Positions 41,047-52,679 of a DNA stretch of 64,000 bases are shown piece after piece. The stretch is from Epiperipatus broadwayi. Taxonomy: Eukaryota > Onychophora > Udeonychophora > Euonychophora > Peripatidae. Both the position numbers and the translations under genes were made by a program. The notes below the pieces were generated by a model. That model was given only the letters and a program-made list of their open reading frames with translations. It did not search any database and was not told the origin of the DNA. The stretch is taken from assembly GCA_028023455.1 (NCBI GenBank), contig JAQFVV010000151.1:86001-150000 (forward strand). Direction: 5' to 3'. Each line of letters opens with the position of its first letter. The stretch's first letter is position 1.

Positions 41047-42497
41047 CGTGTCCAGATTAGCTCAATCTCAACATCTGGGGAACATGTCTAACTAGAGAAC
41101 AAAGCAAAGACAATTCCCGACTATGTCTTATATCTACGTATGCCATATGATAATTTACTTGTTTATAAATTATATTACCCAGCCCAGAAGTTATAACAAA
41201 ACTAAGCTATAAGTTACTACGCTAGTTATCATTTAATGCTAAGCTTTATAGACACCTATACATATTTTAATATTCATGCGCACAAGCCATTTATTCCGAT
41301 ACACACATATATATATAGCAATGAAAGAGTGCAATTACACATCAGAGTTGTTTATTTAATGTTTTTTTATTATTTAATTTAAACAAGATTTATTACTGTA
41401 TTTAATATATTGGCAACACAAGTCCCTTCATTACTATGCATTCATTGAACATATATATAGAGCAAAGGTCAATTTACCTTAATTATGATTGAATGTCCAC
41501 ATGGTCAAAGTTAACAGTCTGCACATTTATAATCTGAAAGAAATACTGGCCTTATCAATATTTGTTGATCCTAAGAATGGTAAACATTCTGCAATGCGAT
41601 ACATCAAATAGCTTATCATAGAGGTGGAGTAGAAGATTTTACTCGCTTAAGAAGTCCCAGCTGCATGTGCTTTGTTGCCATTACACTTGATAATTTTAAG
41701 CATGAAATTTTCATAAATCTAATTCAGGTGAGTTCTACAATAATAATCCACTGGGCTGGTTTGACGAAACTCACACTATTTAGTTACCCCAACATTTTGA
41801 TGGGAATATTACTAAAACTTCTTAATTATTACACGTTAATACAATCCAAAATCAGTGCCACATCTTTCTCTTTCCTTCTAATCACCATTATCTCTTTAAG
41901 AGAGAAAAAATAGTTCTTTTCTTTTACACTCTTTAACCTTGCATTTTCCCTTATCTATTCATACGCTGCAAAACAGGATCCCGTATTGTTTCAGAATACC
42001 AACTTGACCAGTTGTCAGACTTCTGGCCAACAGAGTCATTAACTCAAACTGCACACAGCAACTAATTCATTCTATTTCTGTAGCTTTATATGCCCAATGG
42101 ATTAATCAAGAAACATGTATTACCACCAATATTATTAAAAGTAGAATTTAAAACCTCAACGAAAAACCAATATATATATATAACCAATAACAAGTTTATA
42201 CAACTCCATATATAATAGCCTCTCATCAATCTCACATATAACCGTTAATACCTATACACACTTTATAATAATACACATACAACCACATGTATATATATAT
42301 ATACAAGCATACAGTCCAGCCCTTAACAGATTACGTATTACTTTCACACTCTTTGTAACAGGGTTTGAATGACTATTTATACATCTTTTCGCATATACAC
42401 AATCAATCCATATCAACACTCACAATTAACTCTATGTTGCATTATCTCTTGTATTCAAACCCAACTACTGTTACTATATATATATATATATATATAT
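40837..42497. other. Unassigned sequence between (TA)n tracts
   Basis: It contains (TA)n at 40837-40848, about 41011-41040, about 42292-42302 and about 42475-42497. The block 41041-42475 between two tracts may be another element of the same kind, but no second copy exists here. Confidence 0.4.
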
Positions 42498-42763
42498 GCT
42501 TCGATGTTTATATATGTTTGATTAATAGGTTTTAAAAGTAAATTTTAATAGCAATTTAATCTTAACGGAATTTATTTTAAAAGAAATATTTTAATGCAAA
42601 TACAAATTTAAATACCATGAAGTAAGCAAAATGAATGTATTAATTTTAGCTTTAATGCAAAACCCTGCTGATACTGGACTATAAACTTAATTCAGATATA
42701 CAATATTAGTTAAGTTTATAGAAGGCTGTGAAGCATGGATCGGACTTACAGATCCATTGCTTC
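42498..42763 (+). mobile_element. R4 short repeat, copy 2
   Basis: This 266-bp repeat has (TA)n immediately on both sides. The terminal hairpin gaagcatggatc ... gatccattgcttc is kept at about 42729-42763. It matches copy 1 throughout. Confidence 0.75.
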
Positions 42764-42764
42764 A

Positions 42765-42802
<38 letters not shown>

Positions 42803-43706
42803 ATACGTGTGTAATGTTTAAAAAATGTGACATGATGTTAATTGTAAATTATATGTTGAACTATTTTGATAAGCGAATTGCATGAGAATATTGAATTTAA
42901 GAAGACGTTTTAATCAATAAGGCTATTCTGGGAAATGCAATAGATATAAAAGAAATAATTACCAAATTAGCCACAAAAGCATTTCAAAAGTATATAGTGA
43001 ACAGTTGTACCATAAGATGTTAATTTATTAATAAAATTTTTGTGCAACAGTGAAAGTAATTGCACTGAAGCCTTAAATGTGAAAAAATTGCAATTTTATA
43101 ATATAAATGAAAAATAATGTTGGCATTTCTGGTATAGAGATTGAGGGGTTATAGTCACTAACTAATCTAAGAAAAAAAAAGGTATACATATATAAGAAAA
43201 TTTAATCTGAAAGCCTTTATGTCAGAAGATTGTGATGATAGGTATTAGATGTGAAAATGAAATCACTAGTTCATTAGTTACAATTGTAATTATATGGAAA
43301 GAAAGGGGTAAATAGAAGTGATGGTATACCATCACAATTTTCACTGAATAGTTGCAATCAATTAAAATGCCAATGAGAAGTCATCAACAAAACAAAATAA
43401 GCATGAAAATCAGAATAGAACAAAAATATTAATAGTTATAATAATAGTAAGTTAATTCACCATCATGAAACATTAATAATCAACAATCATCCCTTGTGAA
43501 TGGATTTAAACGAAATTCAATAGTCAATGTCAAACATAGGGCATGATAAATCTCTGGATGCATAAACTTAAGTGTTAAAGAAACTATCATAAAAATAATT
43601 CTAGGATCCTGATACATAGTGAACATTATCAATTCTAATGGCCACTTATTATTTTAAGCATAAGGTAATCGATAAAATAATAATTCTCATAAAGTGATTG
43701 GACTTT
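42764..43706. other. Unassigned AT-rich region
   Basis: It begins with (TA)n and (TG)n at 42764-42805. No coding or repeat match was recognised. Confidence 0.4.
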
Positions 43707-45140
43707 TGTAACGGGATGGGATAGAATCAAAATGTTGAGGTGTTGCCAAATTTTCATCACTCCCAAGTAAATTAAATTTAAATATTTATCAAAAGTATAT
43801 ATAAATAAATATATTAAAGGGGAGCATGAGATCAAGAGATCTCAGAGATAAGACAGTCACCTCTTACAGTAACTAAAATAACTATAAATCAATCATATAT
43901 CAACCAGCATTATCAAAAAGTAAATATTAGTAATAATCAAAATAAACCAAATCATCATCATAAATGATCCACAATTAAAATAAATCAACAGTTCATCCTG
44001 TGGCTGGATTTGAAAATAAAATATATATATCAACAGTCAACATTGTGGCTGGATCAGAAATGGGTCTTCTGTAGACCAGGCTAACTATTGAGCCTTGCCA
44101 GCTTGGGGCAATTGTTTAACCATTAATTTGGAGGCACAATCTAAGTGTGAATCCATCAGAATACATAACCAGAAAAGTCTCTAAACAATAATGCTGGAAT
44201 ATTAAAACATGCTTATTACAATCAATGCTCTGACCACTTGTACTGGCCAACTATAAACTTAACTCCTAATAAGACTAAACTAAAATTAAAGATAGTACAT
44301 TGGCTTTAAAGAATATTCTCTTTTGTGCCCACAAAGATGATGATTGATCATCTCTGGATGCCCAAAATCACTAAATACATATCCCTATTCATATATTCAT
44401 TCCATGCACAAATCTAGCTCAGATAACATAATTTATATTACTGTTTGTGATCAAGAGATGACAGAAACAATTTTTAACAGTTGAATAAATTTATTAATAA
44501 CAATAAAAATGAACATAAGGTATTATAGGATAAGGCTTCTGATTTGATTAATATACTATATAAAAATATCATATTTGTGACTTAAAAAATTGCTATGCAA
44601 AATTCATATTATTACATTGATTTACATAAAACCCACTCAGCACACAGGCATGTGGCTTGATATAAAATTAACTTGTTTGAATTGACATTTAATAAAAAAG
44701 TGATTAAAATTTTACATATAGGTTGTACTTGACAAGCATTGACCTATATACACACAAATATATGTAAGTGCATGCGACTTCTGAACATATTTAACTTGTT
44801 ACATAAAAATAATAAATGGTTAACCTTTTTAACTTATATTTTTAATAAGACCATATCTATACTAGGTTTACTATAATACATATAGATAATTGCACAGATT
44901 ATTAACATAACAAATCTAATGTTGTCAAAACAATAAAAAAAACCTTAATTTTTATAATTACAAATTCCATTTTGAATATATATAAAATTTACATATTTTT
45001 TATAATAATAAAAGTTACTTTCACAATTATTCTTTGTTGAAAATGTATAAATTGTCACACTTTATCAATTAATTTATTGTAATAAATACACACTATCAAC
45101 ATTTTCTTCTTCTTTAATAAACGATTTTAAACTAATATCG

Positions 45141-45181
<41 letters not shown>

Positions 45182-45290
45182 TTTTTATAACTGATATATA
45201 TATATATATATATATATCAGTTATAAAAATATTTTACTAAGGAAATTATTTAAAATTTCTTTATCATATATAACACTATTAGATTTCATC
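43707..45290 (-). mobile_element. R2 repeat, copy 3 (inverted, truncated)
   Basis: It starts TGTAACGGGATGGG, the reverse complement of the R2 copy 2 end, and follows that copy to the cactattag region at about 45290, where the match stops. It shares gagcatgagatcaagaga (about 43822), the gaccaggctaactattga block and the accattaatttggaggca block with copy 1. (TA)n expansions at 45147-45233 interrupt it. Confidence 0.75.
45147..45233. repeat. (TA)n tract with flanking inverted repeat
   Basis: A (TA)n run is followed by aatatttttataactga, a second (TA)n run, then the exact reverse complement tcagttataaaaatatt. The R2 copy 2 counterpart (about 30740-30755) has a single tttttataactga, so the inversion is specific to this copy. 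Confidence 0.85.
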
Positions 45291-46052
45291 TCAAGCATAA
45301 GTTACTTGTTTGATTTAACTTTAAATTATTAATTTATAATTTTTTAAAATCATTTTAAGGGATATTAAAATAAAATAACTGACTGTATATACACACAATG
45401 TGTTTATCTGTGATTCCTTGCGTGTATAGATAAGCAGCAGCATAAGTACATCAATTTCTTCAAGTTTTTTTCTTAGTAAATCTTGGTTTTTGGTCCATCA
45501 GAAAAATATAATCTAGGTTTGTTGTCATCAACAGAAAAATGTATTGAATTAATTTGTTGTGTACCATGAGCTTCCTTCTGTAGTTTAAGCAATTGTCAGA
45601 ATCAGTTAGAGGTACAATTCATGTGATTTGTTTGCATGTTATGAGCTTTCTTCAGGCCAGGATTGGCAAAATGTCTCCTAGAACATATTTAAGCAGCTAG
45701 TTGATTCATTTGGAGGGACCTTGCCCTCATGAATCAAAACTCTGCAAATAATACCCTCATAAGGTAATTTTGTAGGTGTAATGCAAAATTAAAACTTTTA
45801 TTCAAAATTTTCAGTTCAGTAACTGATAATTTTTTATCTGATAAATTCTTTACAGCTGTATACTTTCTCCTTCAGACAAAGACAACCTTAGCACATATAT
45901 CCTGTTTCTTTTAAGCTGTTTGTTAAATTTCTTTGTTTACCTTCAAAATTTAAAATCATTTTTAGTCACTCTAAAATCAATGATCTTATCACAAATTTAT
46001 CATAATGTTGGATGAAATTATTACTTAATGAAAGGCAGAGTTGAAACAATTT
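45291..46052. other. Unassigned region
   Basis: No gene or repeat match was recognised. Confidence 0.35.
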
Positions 46053-46690
46053 TTATCTAAAAAATCTAAATTTTCTTCTATTTCTAATAAAAGCAGTTAA
46101 AATACCAAAACTTGCCTTATTTAAAACTGCATCAATTTTCTTCGTATGCGCATGGAAGGAAAGTTTACAACAGCCAGAACAATTGACTAAAAATCGAAGA
46201 TCAAGAAGGGCTTTAATTTTTTTCACACGCATTCTTTCAAAATACCTCCATTCATTAAGCAAATGTTTCCCGTAAAGATTAATAATGTTAATTCTAATAT
46301 TTTCACAGATAAAAGGTGATTTCATATTATTATTATTTTCGGGATATCCCATGTACTAATATAGCTAAACAGCTAATGTTTCAGGACAATAACAAGTATT
46401 TCCTCAGAGCATCCTCTTTCTCAAATCATAGGAATGCAAGTGAGATTTAAAATCGTTTTTATCTTTTTGTATTTCCTCAGAGCATCCTCTTTCTCAAATC
46501 ATAGGAATGCAAGTGAGATTTAAAATCGTTTTTATCTTTTTGTTTCTCCTCATACTTAAATTCTATTGGTTGAAAAGGTTTAAAATATATTTTGTCTTCT
46601 AATAGCTTCTTCCAAATCTTGTTCATCTTTAATTCACACCTTTCATTTATGTTCTTGGGTCTTCTTTTGAAGATATTATTTGCAGAGTGG
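46053..46690 (-). pseudogene. Penelope-like element, N-terminal part (inverted)
   Basis: The minus-strand frame 46352-46053 resembles the N-terminal helical region of Penelope-like proteins: INIINLYGKHLLNEW, FERMRVKKIKALLDLRFL, then a C-x2-CC cluster, ending in AFIRNRRKFRFF. A second minus-strand stretch (about 46690-46485, with NINERCELKMNKIWKKLLED) may belong to the same protein. The RT portion of such an element lies next to it on the opposite strand, so the element has been rearranged by inversion. Identity is by general pattern and weaker than for the RT part. Confidence 0.5.
46397..46542 (+). repeat. 73-bp tandem duplication
   Basis: Two identical 73-bp units (46397-46469, 46470-46542) lie inside the Penelope-like region. 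The length is not a multiple of three, so it breaks any frame. Confidence 0.95.
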
Positions 46691-46699
46691 AAAGTCGTT

Positions 46700-47370
46700 T
46701 ATCAAAAATACCTTGCAGGGAAGCAGATATAGTAAAGGGGAAAATATACGATATTTTAAATAAAGCAAAATCTCCTAAAACTAATTTATCAATTAATGAA
46801 ATAAGAGCTATGTTTGCATTAAAAATGACAAATCTATTATTATTCTTCCAGTAGATAAGGGTAATACTACAGTAATTTTAAATAGGGCTGATTATTATAA
46901 GAAAATACATAATTTATTAAATGATAATATTTATAAAAAAATTTATAGAGATCCTATGACTTACATTGAAAAGATATTCCATTGAGACCAACTGTAAGAG
47001 CAGTTGGTTCACCATCACAGACACTAGCTCGTTTTTGACTTCTTTTTTACAACCACATTTAACAGAAATAACAGAAATGTCATCATATGTTAAATATACC
47101 AATCATTTAGTTGAACTTAACCAGGATATTAAAATGACTAAGAATATTTTGGGAAGTTTTAATATTGTTTCACTTTTTACAAGTGTAGCTATAGATGAAG
47201 CTATTCAATTTTTAAAAATAATATGCAATTACCTAATTTTGCTGTGGTTTTTATTGAACACTGCTTATCGAATACATTTTTTTTGTTTTTGATCGGCAGA
47301 TGTATAAACAAACATCAGGTCTAGCTATGTGTTCACCAATTTCTCCAACATTCACTTCTATAAATTGAGG
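46700..47370 (+). pseudogene. Penelope-like reverse transcriptase fragment
   Basis: Several frames on the plus strand together show the Penelope RT signature: LSINEIRAMFAL, then VDKGNTTVILNRADYYKKI (the DKGN motif typical of Penelope elements), DNIYKKIYRDP, SSYVKYTNHLVE, FNIVSLFTSVAIDEAI (motif A) and MYKQTSGLAMCSPISPTF (motif B, Q..GLAMGSP.SP in relatives). The catalytic Asp of motif A is replaced by Asn, and stops and frame changes split it. Sequence after about 47370 no longer resembles the RT, so motif C and the GIY-YIG domain are missing. Penelope RTs are related to telomerase and copy at exposed 3' ends. Confidence 0.8.
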
Positions 47371-50300
47371 CATAGAAAAATATGGGTCTCATCTTTTTCT
47401 TATAGTTGTGACTTGTGTTTGAGAATTGAGAGGTCCATGTGATGTCATTATTACATCTGACTGGCTGTGACATAAGCATGTTTAAAGCGTATCTGTTGAC
47501 GGTTTTAGATTTCACGTTATTACAATGTTATCTGCTTGTGCTTAATAAATTTGATATATTTAAGGATTCTTTATAAATTTTGAATCATTTTAATAAAATT
47601 AATATAAATGCATAATTTCCTTTGGATTTGAACATTTACACAGTTATTACACATTAAGTTTCATTTATTTAATATATCATTACTTTTATTTGTTACTTGT
47701 TATTACTTGGTAAAAATAAATTGTTTATCATTATTTTCACTTCAATTATTTAAAAGACAATAATTATATTTTGTATTTGAAGGGATATAGACATATAAAC
47801 TTTAACTAGCATATGGTTTAAACATGATTATTTTATACACATCTCAACTAATCAATATTTAAATTACTATCTCTAAATTTACATTACATCCATAAGAGCT
47901 ACCGGTCTTTATGATTCTATTTTATTTTCAGTTGTATTGGTATATGTTAGAGACATAAAACTAAAGCATATCAAGACTTCCTATTCGATTCAGTCCAACT
48001 TTTTTTTATAAATCGGAAATTAATTTTGTTTCATTAGTTTTTTTGTCTCTATGGGCATTACTCCATTATTTGTCCCATTTATACCATACATTACTATGTT
48101 GTTTGATGCAATGAGACATTACCAGCACTCTCTCTCTATTTATATATATATATATATGGACACAAAAACAAGCCTTAATTAAATCATAATTTTCTACTTC
48201 TTCTTTTCCTATGTATTGATTTTTATTATAACATATCATACCATTTGCATCTTCTTAAAGTGTCCAAGAAGGTGCAAATGGTACGATATGTTAATTAAAT
48301 CATACTATATCAGTGGTAAATAACTGCATTTAATTTAAAAAAGATGAAATAGTGCTAATATTTTTAATAATAATTTATGTTAATGGCTTAAAATCTTATG
48401 TGAGAGTCACTTATGAATGTTAGTTGGGAGTTTTATTTTTTGTATTATTGTTATATTTGATGAAATATTTAATGATAGAAAGGGGGTGGATTATTATAGG
48501 AGTTGTTAATGTGTAAATTAAGTAGTGGTTGGTAATTTGTTGAGATGTTTTTCTGATCTGTTTATTCATTTACACACCCATCCATTATAAGTAGTGTAAT
48601 CAATGAAATATATTTAACCAATAGCCACATAAGTTATATTTTAGTCAGGATAATCTAGTACTCATATATAAGTGTATGTGTGTGCATGTATGTCTGTATA
48701 ACCTTACAATTGCATTTTCATATTTAATTACTGTACAGAATTTTACATTTTACAATAAACCACTTAAAATTACAGCAAATATCTCTGATAACAGGTGCAA
48801 GCATATTTTGAGTGATTAATGGATCTCTGGATTAGTGAATTATTTGACAAACTGAATTGTGTTATCAACTACTTTGTTCAATGACTAATTAATGCTTATT
48901 TGTTTTAAAAATGTAAAAAATTATTTTTTTTGCTTTATTCGATTTGATTTAATTTAAAAAATCAAATGATTTTTTTAAGAAAAAGTTTATTGAATTATCT
49001 AAGGGTGGAGCTACCCTTTGGAGGATAAGGTGACCTATTGATTGATGGAAAAAAGATGTATTTAAGTGAGAGTCAGTAATAAAATATATTCTGCTATTGC
49101 CACTTCTTTTATATACATGGGGTTTTAATCTCTTCCAGAAATCAAGTTGGTTAAACTCCAAAGTGTAATTTTTTTAAAACATTATTATTTTATAACATAT
49201 AGTATGGGAATTCTACTGGACAACTTTAAGAAAAAAATGTCAGGCTATTTTTTTTACAATGTATATTTTTCTTCACTCAATTTATATGTTTATAACCTAA
49301 ACATACTTTACTTGCCTATGTTTTCTATTGATAAGGAGAAAATGAAATTGTGTGAACTTTATAATCTTTTAAGAAAATTTATGCAGAACTGTTTAACAAA
49401 TCCTATTGTAGATTCTCAGTTTGAATTCTCTTATAACTATATAAAAGTTAAGTTCAAATGAGAGAATGTGTGTATAATTTATTGTGCTATATTTTAAACT
49501 ATGATGTGATAGTAATTATGCTCATTATTCATGTTTAGAATATATTTTATTAAAAAAGTGAATGTGTGGTTCACGAAGAACTGACCAATAATTAGTATTT
49601 ATTTAATGTGTACCTGATTTAATTCGAATAGAAAGACATTAATATTATATATTTCTTGTTCTCCTAGATATGTGGACATATCATGAAAAAAATATTTTTC
49701 TCTAAGGAATTTCAGATTTGTGTGAACAATTACCAACGGTTCAAAATAATTATATTAGTGTTAACTTATGGAACTTATAACAAGCTGATGTTCTTTTTGG
49801 AAGCCTGCTAAAGTTATTGCTAAGTTAAAAATTTCCAGAATTCATTAAATGATAAATATTAAACAAAGGTGTATTTGAAATTATCTATCCATTATCTCCA
49901 TTATTATAAATTATTTGCACGTTATATAAGTGAGCTCAATTAACAATGGCTAAGAACATTTGAGATTGCTTAATTAAAATTAAAATTGTGAATGTTTATC
50001 CTGTAGGAATTTTATTTCATGTTTTATTAACACAGACTCATTTGAATTCATCATCCTTACCTTCGTGGCATTCGGGAGCCTTTATGTTAAACAAACCTTG
50101 CAAGTGAACTTTTTTTTAAAAGTTAAAGAAGAGTAACTATTTTTTGTTTGTTATTGAGATATCGTAGATAGATAGATTGATTTATTTATTTGCTTATTTA
50201 TTTTGTACTATTTCCTTGACTTCAATAACATCTTGGATAGTGTATTACAAGTTGCAATACACCGGTAATTGATTATTATTTAAACATAATTTCTTATGTG

Positions 50301-52665
50301 CGTTATATATTTGTATGTGTTTTATTGAAGGGAGATATTTCTCTATTTAAAGTCTCGAAGTGAACAATTGTCTTAGAGGGTAGTAACTGTATGAAAAATA
50401 AATATCGTCAGAAATGGTGAAGTCCCATTAACAATAATTATTGCAATTAGTTTTAAAAAACCGTTAATAATTGTTATAAACTAAAAGTTTTATTTCAGTT
50501 TACTATTTATTTTATCATAACATTTGCATACTATATGATTTGAAATTATTTACACGTTCTTATTCAGGTGTATGTGTGTCTTTTTGTGCAGTCTATTTCA
50601 TATACAATTAGCAAATATTCAGTTTTATGACTATTTCTCTTTGTGGGTTTTGGATAATGTCATATGCTAAAAGAATTGAAAGAATTAGGAACTTATCTAT
50701 GTGTCAATTTATTTTCCAATGTATAGAATGAAATGTATTAAGTAGCTGTTAGAAAGAAAGTTATTTATGATATGTTCTATGTTTATTGGGATTGAGAACT
50801 CTCTCCCTTAATTTGTCTAATTATTTACCATGCGTGAAGTATAATTCCAAATTTCTGTATTTATGCATTATGAAGATGATATTTATGAAGTTGAGTAGTG
50901 TATTTCCCTTCTATTCTGGCGGTGAGACCGAGTTCCATACCAATAGTATACCTCAAAGTTAGATGGCTAGCCATTATTCATTGTTTAGATTTATTAGTCA
51001 AGAAGCTTGTTTATTCCTCATGTGTTTAATTTATTTTTTGAATATATCTTTTTGTTATCATAGAATCATAGTTATACGTAATGTAGTTGATTGTTAAATA
51101 AATGGTAAGATTAAATTCTTTATGGAATATTAAAGCAGAAATAGTGTTATATTTGTTGGTTGGTCTATGGCATTAACCGTACTATGACATTTATTTAGTA
51201 ATTCATAAGCAAAGCAACAAGATGTAAATAAATATATTGATTTTATCTTTACTGTAGCATAAGATGTGACACACATGTAATGCAAATAATCTTGCAGACA
51301 TGAGAGTATAATACTATTAAATTTATACATCAAGAATTAAATATTTTACATTATATCATTTTAATTTACCACAAGCTTTAAATCATCAAATCATCAGAAT
51401 GATTATTTTTATTTTGAATGGTGAAAAATATAGCTGTTTAAAAGAATTATTTGACTGAGTTATTTAAGGTTACTCTCTTGACAGCCAAAGTTATTAATTT
51501 GTTTTATCCCAATAAATGATAGTGTAATCTCCACAACTTGTATATTTGATCCCATAATAAGATATTTATTTATCCAGTGTTGTTTGCTAATAAATGATGT
51601 TAGAGTTAATTCACAGCCTAAATATATTTAAAGTTAGAATATGAGGGCATTATTTTATTTGTTTATTCAAATATTATAGATGTATCATCAATAAATAATA
51701 AAGTGTATAATAAAAAGTGATTTCAAACCCAGATTGGCAAATGTATTTGTAAATTCAGGAGTTATAACCAACAGTCCCAATGTGAACCAATTATATTTAT
51801 TTGATTGCAAATGTAAATAAATGCTTTACTTATTTATTCAAAACTTTATTTCGAGTTTTTCTTATATGCATTCGTATTCTAGCTCCTACATTCCACATAT
51901 CTATTACAACATAAATGCACTATTTTATAAATTTGATAATGAACATACTTAAATCTGATAATATTGTTCTTTTGATCCAAATATTATGTGAAATACTTTA
52001 CCATCTGGTAAACTTATGAAGAAGGTTGTGTATTTAGTTTATTATTTAGACAATGATGTGACACTAAAAGGTACCCTGTTTCTTTCATTCTGTAATTGTT
52101 AGTCCAGTAAAACATCATTCAATTCATTCCATTATTTTTTATAATAGTTATGTTATTATATAATAGAATTTTCTTAATGAAATTGTAGTAAAGATTCCCT
52201 AAGATCGTATCTCATAGTTCTAACTTAATATTAATTTAGTTATTTAAATTAAGATGTGCTAGATAATAGAGTTATTTAGCATCATACTTTTCTTTTAAAA
52301 TTATGTTGTAGCTAATGTAAGAGTGTATTTAGATGATGGAAGAGATCAAATTTAAAATAAAGTTTATTAGCTTGAATAAATGAAACTTTATTGATTTCTA
52401 TCATTTGGTTGATTAACAAATGAGGCATATATCTTATTTTAATGATCAATAATATTTCTTCCCTCATTTATATTTATTCTATATATTATTGACTTTCTAT
52501 CACCCTCCACTGAGCTAAGCTATACATAAGGCATAAGCAGAAGAGACTCGGTACTAAATTAAAGCAAAATAAAGTTATTAATTTATTCTATTCATTAATA
52601 GAATTGGCACCCTGGGCATTTGTTCATATAATGTGTAGGATCGTTGTTAAGTAGGGGGGGTTACA
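47371..52665. other. 5.3-kb region without recognised genes
   Basis: AT-rich, with many short frames but no domain pattern. A 102-bp insertion-like foldback sits at 48175-48304. The right edge ends in a run of G followed by TTACA at 52665 and (TA)n, so an LTR-like end may close here. A (TA)n tract lies at 48143-48157. Confidence 0.45.
48175..48304. mobile_element. Small foldback insertion with 14-bp direct repeats
   Basis: The 14-bp ttaattaaatcata occurs exactly at 48175-48188 and 48291-48304 and looks like a target duplication. The 102 bp between contains a strong hairpin (48230-48292) with 27-nt arms (aacatatcataccattt ... aaatggtacgatatgtt) and a 9-nt loop. It is non-coding. Confidence 0.65.
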
Positions 52666-52679
52666 ATATATATATATAT
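52666..52679. repeat. (TA)n junction before R5
   Basis: Fourteen bases of (AT)n separate a ..GGTTACA end from the TGTACCC start of R5, the same palindromic junction form as at 32255-32280. Confidence 0.9.

Noticed and set aside
46966-47292. Independent 108-codon gene
   Set aside because: It is one of the broken frames of the Penelope reverse transcriptase.
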